This document shows, one piece after another, positions 43,655-51,878 of a stretch of 64,000 nt of DNA. A program made the translations under genes and the position numbers. Below the pieces are notes generated by a model that did no database searches, was not told the origin of the DNA, and saw nothing but the letters and a program-made list of their open reading frames with translations. Source of the stretch: JAVVHH01 sp963848035 (lineage in GTDB: Bacteria > Pseudomonadota > Alphaproteobacteria > Acetobacterales > Acetobacteraceae); contig CAWKCD010000001.1 of assembly GCA_963848035.1 (NCBI GenBank), positions 2,480,001 to 2,544,000 of the forward strand, read 5' to 3'. The stretch's first letter is position 1; every line of letters starts with the position of its first letter.

Positions 43655-43670
43655 ATCTCTGACTTCTGGA

Positions 43671-44072
43671 TCAGGCTGCGAGGGCCTTCTCGATCTCTTT
43701 GGTGGTGTTGTTGGTATAGTCCTTGGACATGGTCTGGACGATGGCGTTGACGACGGTCTTGTGCATGGCGTCGCGGAGCTGGCCGAGGGTTTGGGCGTCG
43801 GCGATCAGGACCATGGCTTCGTAGTTCTTGTGCTCGTGCAGGGTGAAGAGCTTGTGCGCGAGCTGCTTGGCGAAGGTGGCTTCGTCGGTCTGGTGCGGCG
43901 TTTGTTCCTGCGGGCGGGAGCCGGAGGGGCCGTCATTGGCGAAGTCCTTGAGGGTGAGGCGCTGTTCCTCCTTGAGCGACACCTCGTCGCCGTGGCCGGC
44001 GTTGCGGAAGAGGATGGCCTTGCCGCCGTCAGTGACGACGACGAGAGCGTTTTCGGGGACGGATTTGGACAT
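43671..44072 (-). CDS. Host attachment family protein
   Basis: A 133-residue protein of the bacterial group annotated as required for attachment to host cells (an archaeo-eukaryotic release-factor-like fold). Visible features are VVVTDGGKAILFRNAGHG at the N-terminus, LAHKLFTLHEHKNYEAMVLI in the middle and a C-terminal TTKEIEKAL helix. There is no signal peptide, so a cytoplasmic place is expected despite the name. Its molecular role is not established. It is a single gene, convergent with the SDR. Confidence 0.82.
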   Translation of the reverse strand: MSKSVPENALVVVTDGGKAILFRNAGHGDEVSLKEEQRLTLKDFANDGPSGSRPQEQTPHQTDEATFAKQLAHKLFTLHEHKNYEAMVLIADAQTLGQLRDAMHKTVVNAIVQTMSKDYTNNTTKEIEKALAA

Positions 44073-44141
44073 CGTTGGTTCCTTCAGTCGCGCTGGTTCA
44101 ACGCGGGAGGGTGCGGGGAGGGTTGCGACACACTGGCCGGG

Positions 44142-44708
44142 TCAGGGGAGGCGTTCGACCTTGACGGCCTGCCAGGTGGTGTTGGGGCCGTAAGACTGGC
44201 CGCTGATCTGGGTTTCGACGGTCTTCAGGGTCAGGCCGGTAGCGAGGTCACGCCAGCTGGTGATGATGGAGTGGTAGGTGTTGCCGTCGAACCCGGCGCG
44301 TTCGTGGGCGAGGCGGAGGGTGCGGTAGGTGCGACCGTCGACGGTGAGGGGTTCGATGCCTTCGTTGATGAACGAGTCGACCCATTGCCAGCCGGGGAGG
44401 GCGCGGGTGACGAAGTCGGTGCGGGTGCCTTTGGGGCCGGTGACGACCTGTTTGATGGCGGGGTAGGCCTCGCCGGCGCCGGGCCAATCCATCTTCCAGA
44501 CGCCGTAATAGTAATAGCCGGGGTCGGTGCCGCGGATCTGGTGGCAGAGTTCGGGGATGCCGGGGAAGATGCCGTCGTGGGTGGTGGCGGGGCCGTTGGA
44601 GCGGAGCACGCGGAAGGTGCTGGCGGGGCAGGCGGTGGGTTCGGCGGCGAAGGCGGGCAGGGCGGCGAGGAGGGCGATCGCGAGCGGCGCGGCTAAGATA
44701 CTTCTCAT
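44142..44708 (-). CDS. Secreted protein of unknown function
   Basis: A 188-residue protein starting at ATG 44708 with GAGGAA five bases upstream. A signal peptide (MRSILAAPLAIALLAALPAF, then AA) precedes a mature domain rich in aromatic residues (DPGYYYYGVWKMDWPG, ALPGWQWVDSFINEG). Two cysteines (TACPAS and ELCHQ) could form a disulfide. I do not recognise the family. It lies 69 bases after the host-attachment gene and is divergent from the aminotransferase across 147 bp, in which I see only a ribosome-binding site. Confidence 0.75.
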   Translation of the reverse strand: MRSILAAPLAIALLAALPAFAAEPTACPASTFRVLRSNGPATTHDGIFPGIPELCHQIRGTDPGYYYYGVWKMDWPGAGEAYPAIKQVVTGPKGTRTDFVTRALPGWQWVDSFINEGIEPLTVDGRTYRTLRLAHERAGFDGNTYHSIITSWRDLATGLTLKTVETQISGQSYGPNTTWQAVKVERLP

Positions 44709-44855
44709 TTTGTTCCTCAATGAACGCGGGCGCGGGCGAATGCCCGGCGCGGGGCTTCTCAGGACGACAATGCGCGAGCGGGCGATTAGTTCGGTTTGCG
44801 GTTTACCGGGGGGGCGGCGGGGGGCAGCATGGGCGGACCTGAACGGAGCAGCACC

Positions 44856-46181
44856 ATGTCACGGATCATCCAGCGCAGCCTGCGGGAGACGCCCGATACG
44901 GTGGTGGGGGGCGAGGGGATCCGGCTGCATCTGGCGAGCGGCAAGACGGTGATCGACGGGTCGGGCGGTGCGGCAGTGGCGTGCATCGGACATGGCAACA
45001 AGCGCGTGGCTGCGGCGATGGCCGAGCAGGCGGGGCGGGTGGCGTATGCGCATACCGGGTTCTTCACGTCGGAGCCGGCGGAGGCCTTGGCGGATTTGCT
45101 GCTGGCGGACGAGCCGGGCGGGCTGACGCATGCGTTCTTCGTCAGCTCGGGGTCGGAGGCGATGGAGGCGGCGCTGAAGCTGGCGCGGCAGTATTTCGTG
45201 GAGATCGGACAGCCCGAGCGGACGCGGTTCATCGCCCGGCGGCAGAGCTATCACGGGACGACGCTGGGGGCGCTGGCGGCGGGGGGGCATTTGGCGCGGC
45301 GGGCGTTGTACGAGCCGCTGCTGAGCGAGGCGTTCAGCCGGGTGTCGCCATGTTTCGCGTATCACCACCAGGGAGCGGACGAGAGCGACGCGGAGTATGT
45401 GGCGCGGCTGGCGGACGAGCTGGAGGGGGAGTTCCAGCTTGTGGGGCCGGGGCGCGTGGCGGCGTTCGTCGCGGAGACGGTGGTGGGGGCGGCGACGGGG
45501 TGCGTGGCGGCGGCGCCGGGGTATTTCGCGGCTGTCCGGGCGGTGTGCGACCGGCATGGGGCGCTGCTGATCCTGGATGAGGTGATGAGCGGGATGGGGC
45601 GGACGGGGACGCTGCATGCTTGGGAGCAAGAGGGGATCGCTCCGGACATCCAGGCGGTGGCGAAGGGGTTGGGCGGCGGGTATGCGCCGATCGGCGGGAT
45701 TTTGGCGTCGGGGCGGGTGATCGCGGCGCTGCGGGAGGGGTCGGGCGGGTTCATGCACGGGCAGACCTATCAGGCGCATCCGGTGGCGTGCGCAGCGGCG
45801 CTGGAGGTGCAGCGGATCCTGGGCGAGGAGGGGCTGGTGGCGCAGGCGGCGCGGCGGGGGGAGGTGCTGGAGCGGATGCTGGTGGAGCGGTTCGGGAACC
45901 ACCGGCATGTGGGCGATGTCAGGGGGCGGGGGTTGTTCTGGGCGCTCGAGTTCGTGTCGGACCGGGCGGGGCGGACGGCGTTCGCGGCGGGGGACGGGAT
46001 CGCGGAGCGGGTGAAGAGCGCGGCGATGGCGCGGGGGCTGGCGGTGTATCCGTGCGTGGGGACGGTGGATGGGCGGGTGGGGGACCATGTGATCGTGGCG
46101 CCGCCGTATATCGTTTCCGAGGGGGATCTGTCGGACATCGTCGGGCGGCTGGGGGAGGCGGTGGACGCGGTTTTCGCCTGA
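44856..46181 (+). CDS. Class III pyridoxal-phosphate aminotransferase
   Basis: A 441-residue class III aminotransferase. It has the PLP aspartate motif ALLILDEVMSGMGRTG and the lysine motif IQAVAKGLGGGYAPIGGIL, with FFVSSGSEAMEAALKLARQY for cofactor phosphate binding. The N-terminal SRIIQRSLRETPDTV differs from 4-aminobutyrate types and matches a catabolic group of unknown specificity. ATG 44856 follows GGAGCAG. It would transfer an amino group from an omega-amino acid or amine to pyruvate or 2-oxoglutarate. It is isolated, with no operon partner. Confidence 0.9.
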   Translation: MSRIIQRSLRETPDTVVGGEGIRLHLASGKTVIDGSGGAAVACIGHGNKRVAAAMAEQAGRVAYAHTGFFTSEPAEALADLLLADEPGGLTHAFFVSSGSEAMEAALKLARQYFVEIGQPERTRFIARRQSYHGTTLGALAAGGHLARRALYEPLLSEAFSRVSPCFAYHHQGADESDAEYVARLADELEGEFQLVGPGRVAAFVAETVVGAATGCVAAAPGYFAAVRAVCDRHGALLILDEVMSGMGRTGTLHAWEQEGIAPDIQAVAKGLGGGYAPIGGILASGRVIAALREGSGGFMHGQTYQAHPVACAAALEVQRILGEEGLVAQAARRGEVLERMLVERFGNHRHVGDVRGRGLFWALEFVSDRAGRTAFAAGDGIAERVKSAAMARGLAVYPCVGTVDGRVGDHVIVAPPYIVSEGDLSDIVGRLGEAVDAVFA

Positions 46182-46196
46182 GCGCAACGGGGGGCG

Positions 46197-46214
46197 CCCG
46201 CGGTTGAGCGCGGG
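46197..46214. terminator. Small hairpin between convergent genes
   Basis: CCCGCG (46197-46202) and CGCGGG (46209-46214) form a 6-bp stem with a 6-base loop, in the 81-bp gap between the aminotransferase and the convergent hypothetical gene. No T-run follows. In such GC-rich DNA a chance hairpin is possible. Confidence 0.3.
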
Positions 46215-46262
46215 TGGGGGCGGCGTAGGGGATGGGCGGATGCGGCGGCGTCGGGGCTTGCG

Positions 46263-46937
46263 TCAACCGTCGCGGGAGCGGGGGCGGGCGCGGGGGGACG
46301 AGGAGACGACCCAGGCATCGTCGTCGTCGCTGCCTGCGTCGCTGTCGTCGTTGTCGCCGTCGTGTGGGTGGAACGGGAGCTTGGTGGCGCGGGCGATGAG
46401 GTCGCGGATGTCGTCGGGGGTGCGGCGGGGCCAGGCGAAGGCCGTGCCTTGATAGGTGAGGCCGAGGTCGCGGCAGAAGTCGCGGACGACCTCGTGGACG
46501 GGGCGGCCTTCGAGGTCGGCGATGCTGTCGGGATGTTCGAGGCGTTCGTATAGCTCGCCGGCGAGGCTTTCGCGGTCGGATGCCTCGTAGCCGCTGCGGG
46601 CGATGGCGTCCTCGACGTCGCGGATGATTCGGGCGCGGGCGGCGGCCTGGCGGGCGTGGGTTTCGGCGCGTTGCTTGTCGGGGTCGGCGATGATCTCCTC
46701 GAGCCGGTCGGCGACGAGCATGCAGCGGCGGATGGCGCGGGTGGCGGTGTCGTAGGCCTGGGCGCGGGCGAGCGGGGTGGGCTCGGGTACGGCGTCTTCG
46801 GCGGGCGGGTCGGGGCGGAGTTCGTCGACGATGTCGGCGCCGACATCGATGATCCGGTCGAGCAGATGGAGAAAGCGCTCGGCGCGGGCGGCGCGGCGGT
46901 GTTGGGTGGGCTCGGGCGAGGGCGGCTCGAAACGCAT
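46263..46937 (-). CDS. Conserved hypothetical helical protein
   Basis: A 224-residue, mostly alpha-helical cytoplasmic protein. The N-terminal half (ARAERFLHLLDRIIDVGADI, then RAQAYDTATRAIRRCMLV) looks like paired helices. The tail has an acidic Asp/Ser run and an Arg/Ser-rich end. I recognise no domain. It lies 31 bases after the stop of the PPC-domain gene and so may be the last gene of that long operon. Confidence 0.65.
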   Translation of the reverse strand: MRFEPPSPEPTQHRRAARAERFLHLLDRIIDVGADIVDELRPDPPAEDAVPEPTPLARAQAYDTATRAIRRCMLVADRLEEIIADPDKQRAETHARQAAARARIIRDVEDAIARSGYEASDRESLAGELYERLEHPDSIADLEGRPVHEVVRDFCRDLGLTYQGTAFAWPRRTPDDIRDLIARATKLPFHPHDGDNDDSDAGSDDDDAWVVSSSPRARPRSRDG

Positions 46938-46968
46938 GGCGGCAGAAGGAATTTTTTCCGTTCTGGAG

Positions 46969-47826
46969 TCAAGCGATTTCGGGTCGAGGGCCTACGGTCA
47001 TGACGAGTTCGAAGCAGATCAGGACGGGGTTTTGGCTGCGGGCGGGGGTGCCGCGGTGGATTTGGCCGTGGACGTCGATGACGGCGAGGGTGAGGTGGAC
47101 GGTGGGGCCGGGGGTGACGTGGCCTTCGAGGATGAGGTGTTCGGTGGGGCGGTCGGTGATGGTGCGGCCGTCGTCGAAGATGACGCCGATGGTGCTGCCG
47201 ACGCCGGTGTGGATGCGGGCGTGATGGACGTCGTGGGTGCGGCAGATGGTTTCGATGGCTTCGACGAGATCCTGGTTGGGGCGGATGCGGGCGAGGAGGC
47301 AGGTGGGACCGGGTTGGGGTGGTTTGAGGGGGATGGGGCGGAACAGGGAGAAATTGGTTTCGGGGTCGGGGTCGGAGAGGAATTCGGCGTCGGCGGTGGC
47401 GATTGCTCGGGCTTGGGCGGGCTCGGCGACGATGGTTTCGAGGGGGAGGATGTGGCCGCCGATGGGTGTGCCGGCCGGGTCGCGCCAGATGGCGTGGCAG
47501 TGGAGGAAAGGGCCGTCGGTGCGGCGGCCCCAGGTGAGGTTGGCGCTGTCGATGCGGGTGGGGGCGGGGGGCGAGAAGGTGTGGCTGTAGTAGGCGGCGT
47601 GCTGGTCGTCCGGGGCGTGGGCGGGGATGACGTAGCGGAGGGGGTGCAGGACCGTGTCGGCCAGCGTGACGCCGGCGGCGGTGAGGCCGGCGCGGCGGAG
47701 GGGGCGGGCGATGGCTTCGTTGAGGGTGAGGCCGGGTTCGAGGTCGATGGTCAGCTCGGCCGCGCCGGCGAGATGGCTTTCGATGCGGGTGGGGTGGGGC
47801 GGCCCTGGGTGGTTTGCCGTTCGCAT
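46969..47826 (-). CDS. Double PPC (DUF296) domain protein
   Basis: A 285-residue protein with two PPC/DUF296-like halves. The first holds DGPFLHCHAIWRDPAGTPIG followed by GGHILP, matching the metal-binding His pattern of bacterial PPC proteins. The second holds IHTGVGSTIGVIFDDG and LILEGHVTPG. In plants PPC domains accompany AT-hooks; bacterial ones lack them, as here, and their role is unclear. ATG 47826 overlaps the peptidase stop (TGATG), so it belongs to the hydrolase operon. It may bind a metabolite of that pathway. Confidence 0.78.
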   Translation of the reverse strand: MRTANHPGPPHPTRIESHLAGAAELTIDLEPGLTLNEAIARPLRRAGLTAAGVTLADTVLHPLRYVIPAHAPDDQHAAYYSHTFSPPAPTRIDSANLTWGRRTDGPFLHCHAIWRDPAGTPIGGHILPLETIVAEPAQARAIATADAEFLSDPDPETNFSLFRPIPLKPPQPGPTCLLARIRPNQDLVEAIETICRTHDVHHARIHTGVGSTIGVIFDDGRTITDRPTEHLILEGHVTPGPTVHLTLAVIDVHGQIHRGTPARSQNPVLICFELVMTVGPRPEIA

Positions 47827-49469
47827 CAGGGGGTGAGGGCGGCGATGGCTTGGCGTAGCGCGTGGGCGATGCGGTTGCGGGATTGGCGGGCGGCGACTTC
47901 GTAGAACGGGCGCTCGGGGGCGTGTTTGTGGCGGGCGAGGTCGCGCAGCGCGTCGAGGGCGGGGAAGGGGGGCAGGGGAAGGGCGGGGTCGTGGGTGAAG
48001 CGGTCGCCCTTGGTGTGGTTGAGCGGGACCAGGGCGCGGGCGGCTTGCATGAGGGCGGGGTTGGCGTGGGCCGGGCTGGCGTTGGCGATGGTCTTGGCGT
48101 TGGTGCGGATGGTGTCCAGGAGCGGGGTCAGGTCGTAGGCGGGGCCGAGGTCGAGGGGGGTCAGTTCGGCTTGGAGGGCGTCGGCGGTGGCGGCGTGGTC
48201 GAGGGGGATCGTTTCGGATTGGAGGAGGTTCTCGAGGGCGGCGAGGACGATCTTGGTGTCGCGGACGAGGTTGGCCGGGTCGATGCGGTCGAGCAGGTCG
48301 TGGGGGGTGTGCCACCACCAGCCGAGGGCGTTGCGCATGTTGGTGACGGGGTCGGGCGGCTGGGTGCTGACGCTGCCGAAGATGCTGGGGATGCCGATGC
48401 CCCAGAAGGAGGCGTCGGAGTTGCGGTTGGGGCGCAGGCCGTCATGGGGGCTGCCGGCGACGGCGTGGACGGCTTGGGCGGCGACGTGTTTGAGGTCCGA
48501 GGTGACGGTGGATTTGCTGAGGATGGTGGCGCCCTCGCCGCCGGTGGAGTCGACGTTGACGTGGGCGACGCAGCGACGGTCGAGCTCGTCCCAGTGTTCG
48601 TCGGCGTACCAGGCGGAGCCGGAGTAGCGGCCGTGGGAGTGGCCGGACCAGAAGCAGAGGCGTAGGCCGCGGCGGAGGGTTTGTCGTTGCGCGGCCAGGG
48701 CGTGGGCGGCTTCGAGCATGGTGGCGTTGGCGCCGCCATTGTCCATGACGCCGAAATACCAGGTGTCGTGATGGCCGGAGAGGAGGACGAAGGGGCGATC
48801 GTCGTCGGTGTCGAGGTCGGCGACGAGGATGGGGGTCTTGCGCCAGCCGGTGTCGACTTCGGTTTGCAGGCGGGCGGTGACGGTTTCGTTGCCTTGGCAG
48901 CGGGCGCGGATCTTGGCGCCGTCGGTGTTGTTGACGCTGACGATCGGGGTGGTGGGGAGGAGCGGGAGCGTGTGCGGGTTGGGGCTGCCCCAGACGGGCG
49001 AGACGCACATCTCGTAACGATGTTCGGTGGGGGAGATGTGGATCTCGGCGAGGGCGCCGGCGTCGCGGGCGCGGACGGCGATGTCGGGGGTGGCGATGCC
49101 GTCGACGAGCCAGATCTTGCCGGCGAGGTCGTGGTTGGCGAGGTCGCGGTTGGCGAGGTCGCGGTTGGCGAGGGAGTCGGGGGCGGCGTTGCCGACGTAG
49201 ACGACCTCGCCCTCGACGCCCTCGGGGGCGGGGCGGGACATGGAGTGGGTGATGCAGTCGGGGGTGACGCCGTCGACCTCGAGCCGGGCCTTGCCGGGGA
49301 GGGAGATGTAGGCGTCGTGGGAGATCAGGGTGGTTTTGTAGCCGTAACCGTCGAGGACGGATTGCAGGTAGTGGAAGCTCTCGAGTTCTTCGGGGGTGCC
49401 GGAGAGTTTGATGCGGCGGGCGAACTCGCGCATGTGGGTCATGAGGCGGTCTTGGCTGACTTCCGTCAT
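47826..49469 (-). CDS. M28-family zinc metallopeptidase-like hydrolase
   Basis: A 547-residue protein with an M28 catalytic domain. Metal ligands are in VLLSGHHDTWYFGVMDNGGA (His and bridging Asp), HVNVDSTGGEG, and a late His in WWWHTPHDLLDRID. A PA-like insertion (about residues 85-170) precedes the catalytic part. It contains a threefold RDLAN/HDLAG repeat. No signal peptide is evident, so it is probably cytoplasmic, acting on an imported peptide or amide. ATG 49469 overlaps the M20 gene stop as ATGA. Confidence 0.87.
   Translation of the reverse strand: MTEVSQDRLMTHMREFARRIKLSGTPEELESFHYLQSVLDGYGYKTTLISHDAYISLPGKARLEVDGVTPDCITHSMSRPAPEGVEGEVVYVGNAAPDSLANRDLANRDLANHDLAGKIWLVDGIATPDIAVRARDAGALAEIHISPTEHRYEMCVSPVWGSPNPHTLPLLPTTPIVSVNNTDGAKIRARCQGNETVTARLQTEVDTGWRKTPILVADLDTDDDRPFVLLSGHHDTWYFGVMDNGGANATMLEAAHALAAQRQTLRRGLRLCFWSGHSHGRYSGSAWYADEHWDELDRRCVAHVNVDSTGGEGATILSKSTVTSDLKHVAAQAVHAVAGSPHDGLRPNRNSDASFWGIGIPSIFGSVSTQPPDPVTNMRNALGWWWHTPHDLLDRIDPANLVRDTKIVLAALENLLQSETIPLDHAATADALQAELTPLDLGPAYDLTPLLDTIRTNAKTIANASPAHANPALMQAARALVPLNHTKGDRFTHDPALPLPPFPALDALRDLARHKHAPERPFYEVAARQSRNRIAHALRQAIAALTP
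49122..49172. repeat. 15-bp tandem repeat within the M28 gene
   Basis: Three copies of a 15-base unit (GGCGAGGTCGCGGTT, the first with a T in place of one C) plus a partial fourth run head to tail. In protein they give LANRD/LANHD steps, five residues each. Being a multiple of three, the array can change length without breaking the frame. Confidence 0.8.
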
Positions 49470-50890
49470 TTCGGGGGCTCCGGCAGGTTTGGTTCGACGT
49501 CGTCGGGGATGGGATTGAGGAAGGGGCGTCCGGCGCGGCGTTTCTCGAAGTCGGATCGGGCTTCGGCGATGAGGGCGGGGTTTTCGAGCAGTTCGGCGGC
49601 GGTGGCGGCCATGGCTTTGCCGGCGTGGACCATGCCTTTGTGGGCCGCCGGGGATTTGCCTTGGGCGACGAGCTGCCAGGCGTGGAAGGGGGTGCCGACG
49701 GCGCAGGTGGCGCCGCGCATCTGGACGGTGGGGACGACCCAACTGACGGTGCCGACATCCGTGGAGCCGATGAAGTTGGGGTCGCCGGCGCCGAGGGGGG
49801 CGATCTCGGTGCAGAGGGGCTCGCCGGGCTTGGGGTCGACGCCGAAGCGGGCGGTGGCGGCGTGGATGTCTTCGGGGTTGAGGGTGGCTTGGATCTGGCG
49901 GGCGAAGGCGCGGTCGGCATCGTCGAACTGGGCGGGGCCGAGATGCTGCAGTTGGCGGTGCATCAGGGCTTCGAGGGGCCCGTTGCCGATGAGGTTGGCG
50001 TCGCCGCTGACGACTTTCGCGGTCATGGTCGTTTCGGTCATGAGGGCGGCGCCCTGGGCGATCTTGGTGACGCGGGCGTTGAGCGCGTGGAGGTCGGGGA
50101 GTTCTCGGGCGCGGACGAGGTAGCGGACGGTGGCGCGGGATTGGACGACGTTGGGGGCGATGCCGCCGGCGTCGAGCAGGGCGTAGTGGAGGCGGGCGGT
50201 GCTGGGCATGTGTTCGCGCAGGTAGTTGGCGGCGACGTTCATGAGTTCGACGGCGTCGAGCGCGGAGCGGCCGAGTTCGGGGGCGGCGGCGGCGTGGGAG
50301 GAGCGCCCGGCGAAGGTGAATTCGGTTTCGATGCAGGCGAGCGAGATGGGGTTGCTGACGCCGGTGAGGGAGGCGGGGTGCCAGGAGATGGCGATGTCGA
50401 CGTCGTCGAAGCAGCCGGCGCGGACCATGAAGCCCTTGCCGGAGCCGCCTTCCTCGGCGGGGCAGCCGTAATAGCGGACGCGGCCCTCGAGGTTGTTGGC
50501 GGCGAGGTAGTCCTTGACGGCGGACGCGGCGAGGAGGGCGGCGGCGCCGAGGAGGTTGTGGCCGCAGCCATGGCCGTAGGTGGAACTGGGGAGCGGGGTG
50601 GGGGTGGCGGCGCCGGGCTGCTGGGAGAGGCCGGGGAGGGCGTCGTATTCGCCGAGGATGGCGATCACCGGGCCGCCGCTGCCGGCCTCGCCGATGAGGG
50701 CGGTGGGGAGGTCGGCGGGCGCGTCGGTGATGCGGAAGCCTTCGCGCTCGAGGCTTTCGCGGTGGGCGGCGGCGGAGGCGAACTCGGCGAAGTTGAGTTC
50801 GGGGGTGTCGAAGACGCGGTCGGCGAGGGCGATGAAGTCGGGGGCCTTATCGTCGGCGATCGACCAGATTTCGGGGGCGTTGGCGGTCAT
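49466..50890 (-). CDS. M20-family amidohydrolase (aminobenzoyl-glutamate hydrolase-like)
   Basis: A 474-residue M20/AbgB-like hydrolase. Metal motifs are STYGHGCGHNLLGAAALLAA (Cys/His ligands) and GCPAEEGGSGKGFMV (catalytic Glu pair). A dimerisation-domain motif reads FAGRSSHAAAAPELGRSALD. It would split an N-acyl amino acid or p-aminobenzoyl-glutamate-type amide. ATG 50890 overlaps the stop of the binding protein and its stop overlaps the peptidase start, so import and cleavage are translationally linked. Confidence 0.9.
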   Translation of the reverse strand: MTANAPEIWSIADDKAPDFIALADRVFDTPELNFAEFASAAAHRESLEREGFRITDAPADLPTALIGEAGSGGPVIAILGEYDALPGLSQQPGAATPTPLPSSTYGHGCGHNLLGAAALLAASAVKDYLAANNLEGRVRYYGCPAEEGGSGKGFMVRAGCFDDVDIAISWHPASLTGVSNPISLACIETEFTFAGRSSHAAAAPELGRSALDAVELMNVAANYLREHMPSTARLHYALLDAGGIAPNVVQSRATVRYLVRARELPDLHALNARVTKIAQGAALMTETTMTAKVVSGDANLIGNGPLEALMHRQLQHLGPAQFDDADRAFARQIQATLNPEDIHAATARFGVDPKPGEPLCTEIAPLGAGDPNFIGSTDVGTVSWVVPTVQMRGATCAVGTPFHAWQLVAQGKSPAAHKGMVHAGKAMAATAAELLENPALIAEARSDFEKRRAGRPFLNPIPDDVEPNLPEPPK

Positions 50891-51878
50891 GTGCGGGCTC
50901 CGGCTTCGTCGGCGAGGGAGAGGTCGGCGTGGGCGGGGACGTCGATGTCGGATTTGAGGAAGCCGAGGTCCTTCTGGACGCGAATGTTGTCGGCGAGGGC
51001 TTTGAGGTTGGGGCGGACGTTGGGGTTACGGAAGTAGTCGTCATGGGTGAAGAGCCAGGCGGAGAAGCTCTCGACCGGGGATTTCGTCACAGACGCGGCG
51101 AGCTTCAGGGCGGGGTCGCGGTTGGCGGGGTCGAGGAGCCATTTGGTGCCGATCTGGAGGTCTTGCAGGAAGTCGACCATGGCGGGGCGGTTCTTGGCGA
51201 TGAAGGGCGCGCGGGCGGCGAGGAGGGTGGTCTGGGTGACGCCCATGGAGTCGGCGATGGAGAAGAGGGAGCGGGCTTTGCCGGCCTTGATCTGCTCGAG
51301 GGAGTAGGGGGCGACCATGCCGGCGAGGTCGACCTTGGACTCGTCGAGCATGGCGGGCATGGCGGGGAACTGGACTTCGATGACGGTGTAGTCGCGCTTG
51401 TCCTCGAGATGGGCGTCGCGGAGACGTTTGCGCATGGCCATGTCGACGGCGCCGCCGATGCCGTTGGTGGCGATGCGCTTGCCCTTGAGGTCTTCGACGC
51501 GTGGATCGGGCTGTCGGCGCGGACGACGTATTGGCTGGAGTAGTAGCCCTCGACGCCGTCCTGATAGAGGTCGGCGATGGCGCGCAGGTCGTTCATGCGG
51601 GCGTTCTGGATGGCGAGCGCGAAGGAGGAGAAGGCCAGGGCGGCGACGTCGAGTTCGCCGGCGGCGAGCGCGGTGATCTGGGGGGAGCTGCCGCGGAAGT
51701 AGATCAGTTCGACGGTGTAGGATTTGCCGTGGTTCTTGAGGATCTGGGGGTTGGCGAAGATCAAAGGCGGGAGTTGGGCGGGGGTGATGGCCCAGCCGAT
51801 GCGGATCTTCACGGGGGCTTCGGCGCGAGCGACGAAGGGGGCGGCGAGAGAGGCGGCGAGGAGGGTGCGGCGGTTCAT
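50887..51878 (-). pseudogene. Taurine/nitrate-type ABC binding protein, frameshifted near 51500
   Basis: A binding protein of about 330 residues with signal peptide MNRRTLLAASLAAPFVARAE. The first frame has RIGWAITPAQLPPLIFANPQ and LAAGELDVAALAFSSFALAI, as in the SsuA/TauA (NMT1-like) family. After RADSPIH the frame breaks. The second frame gives RVEDLKGKRIATNGIGGAVD and ends SLADEAGART at 50887. One missing base near 51500 explains it. It is the only binding protein in the operon with the SsuBC-like transporter encoded upstream. Confidence 0.82.
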
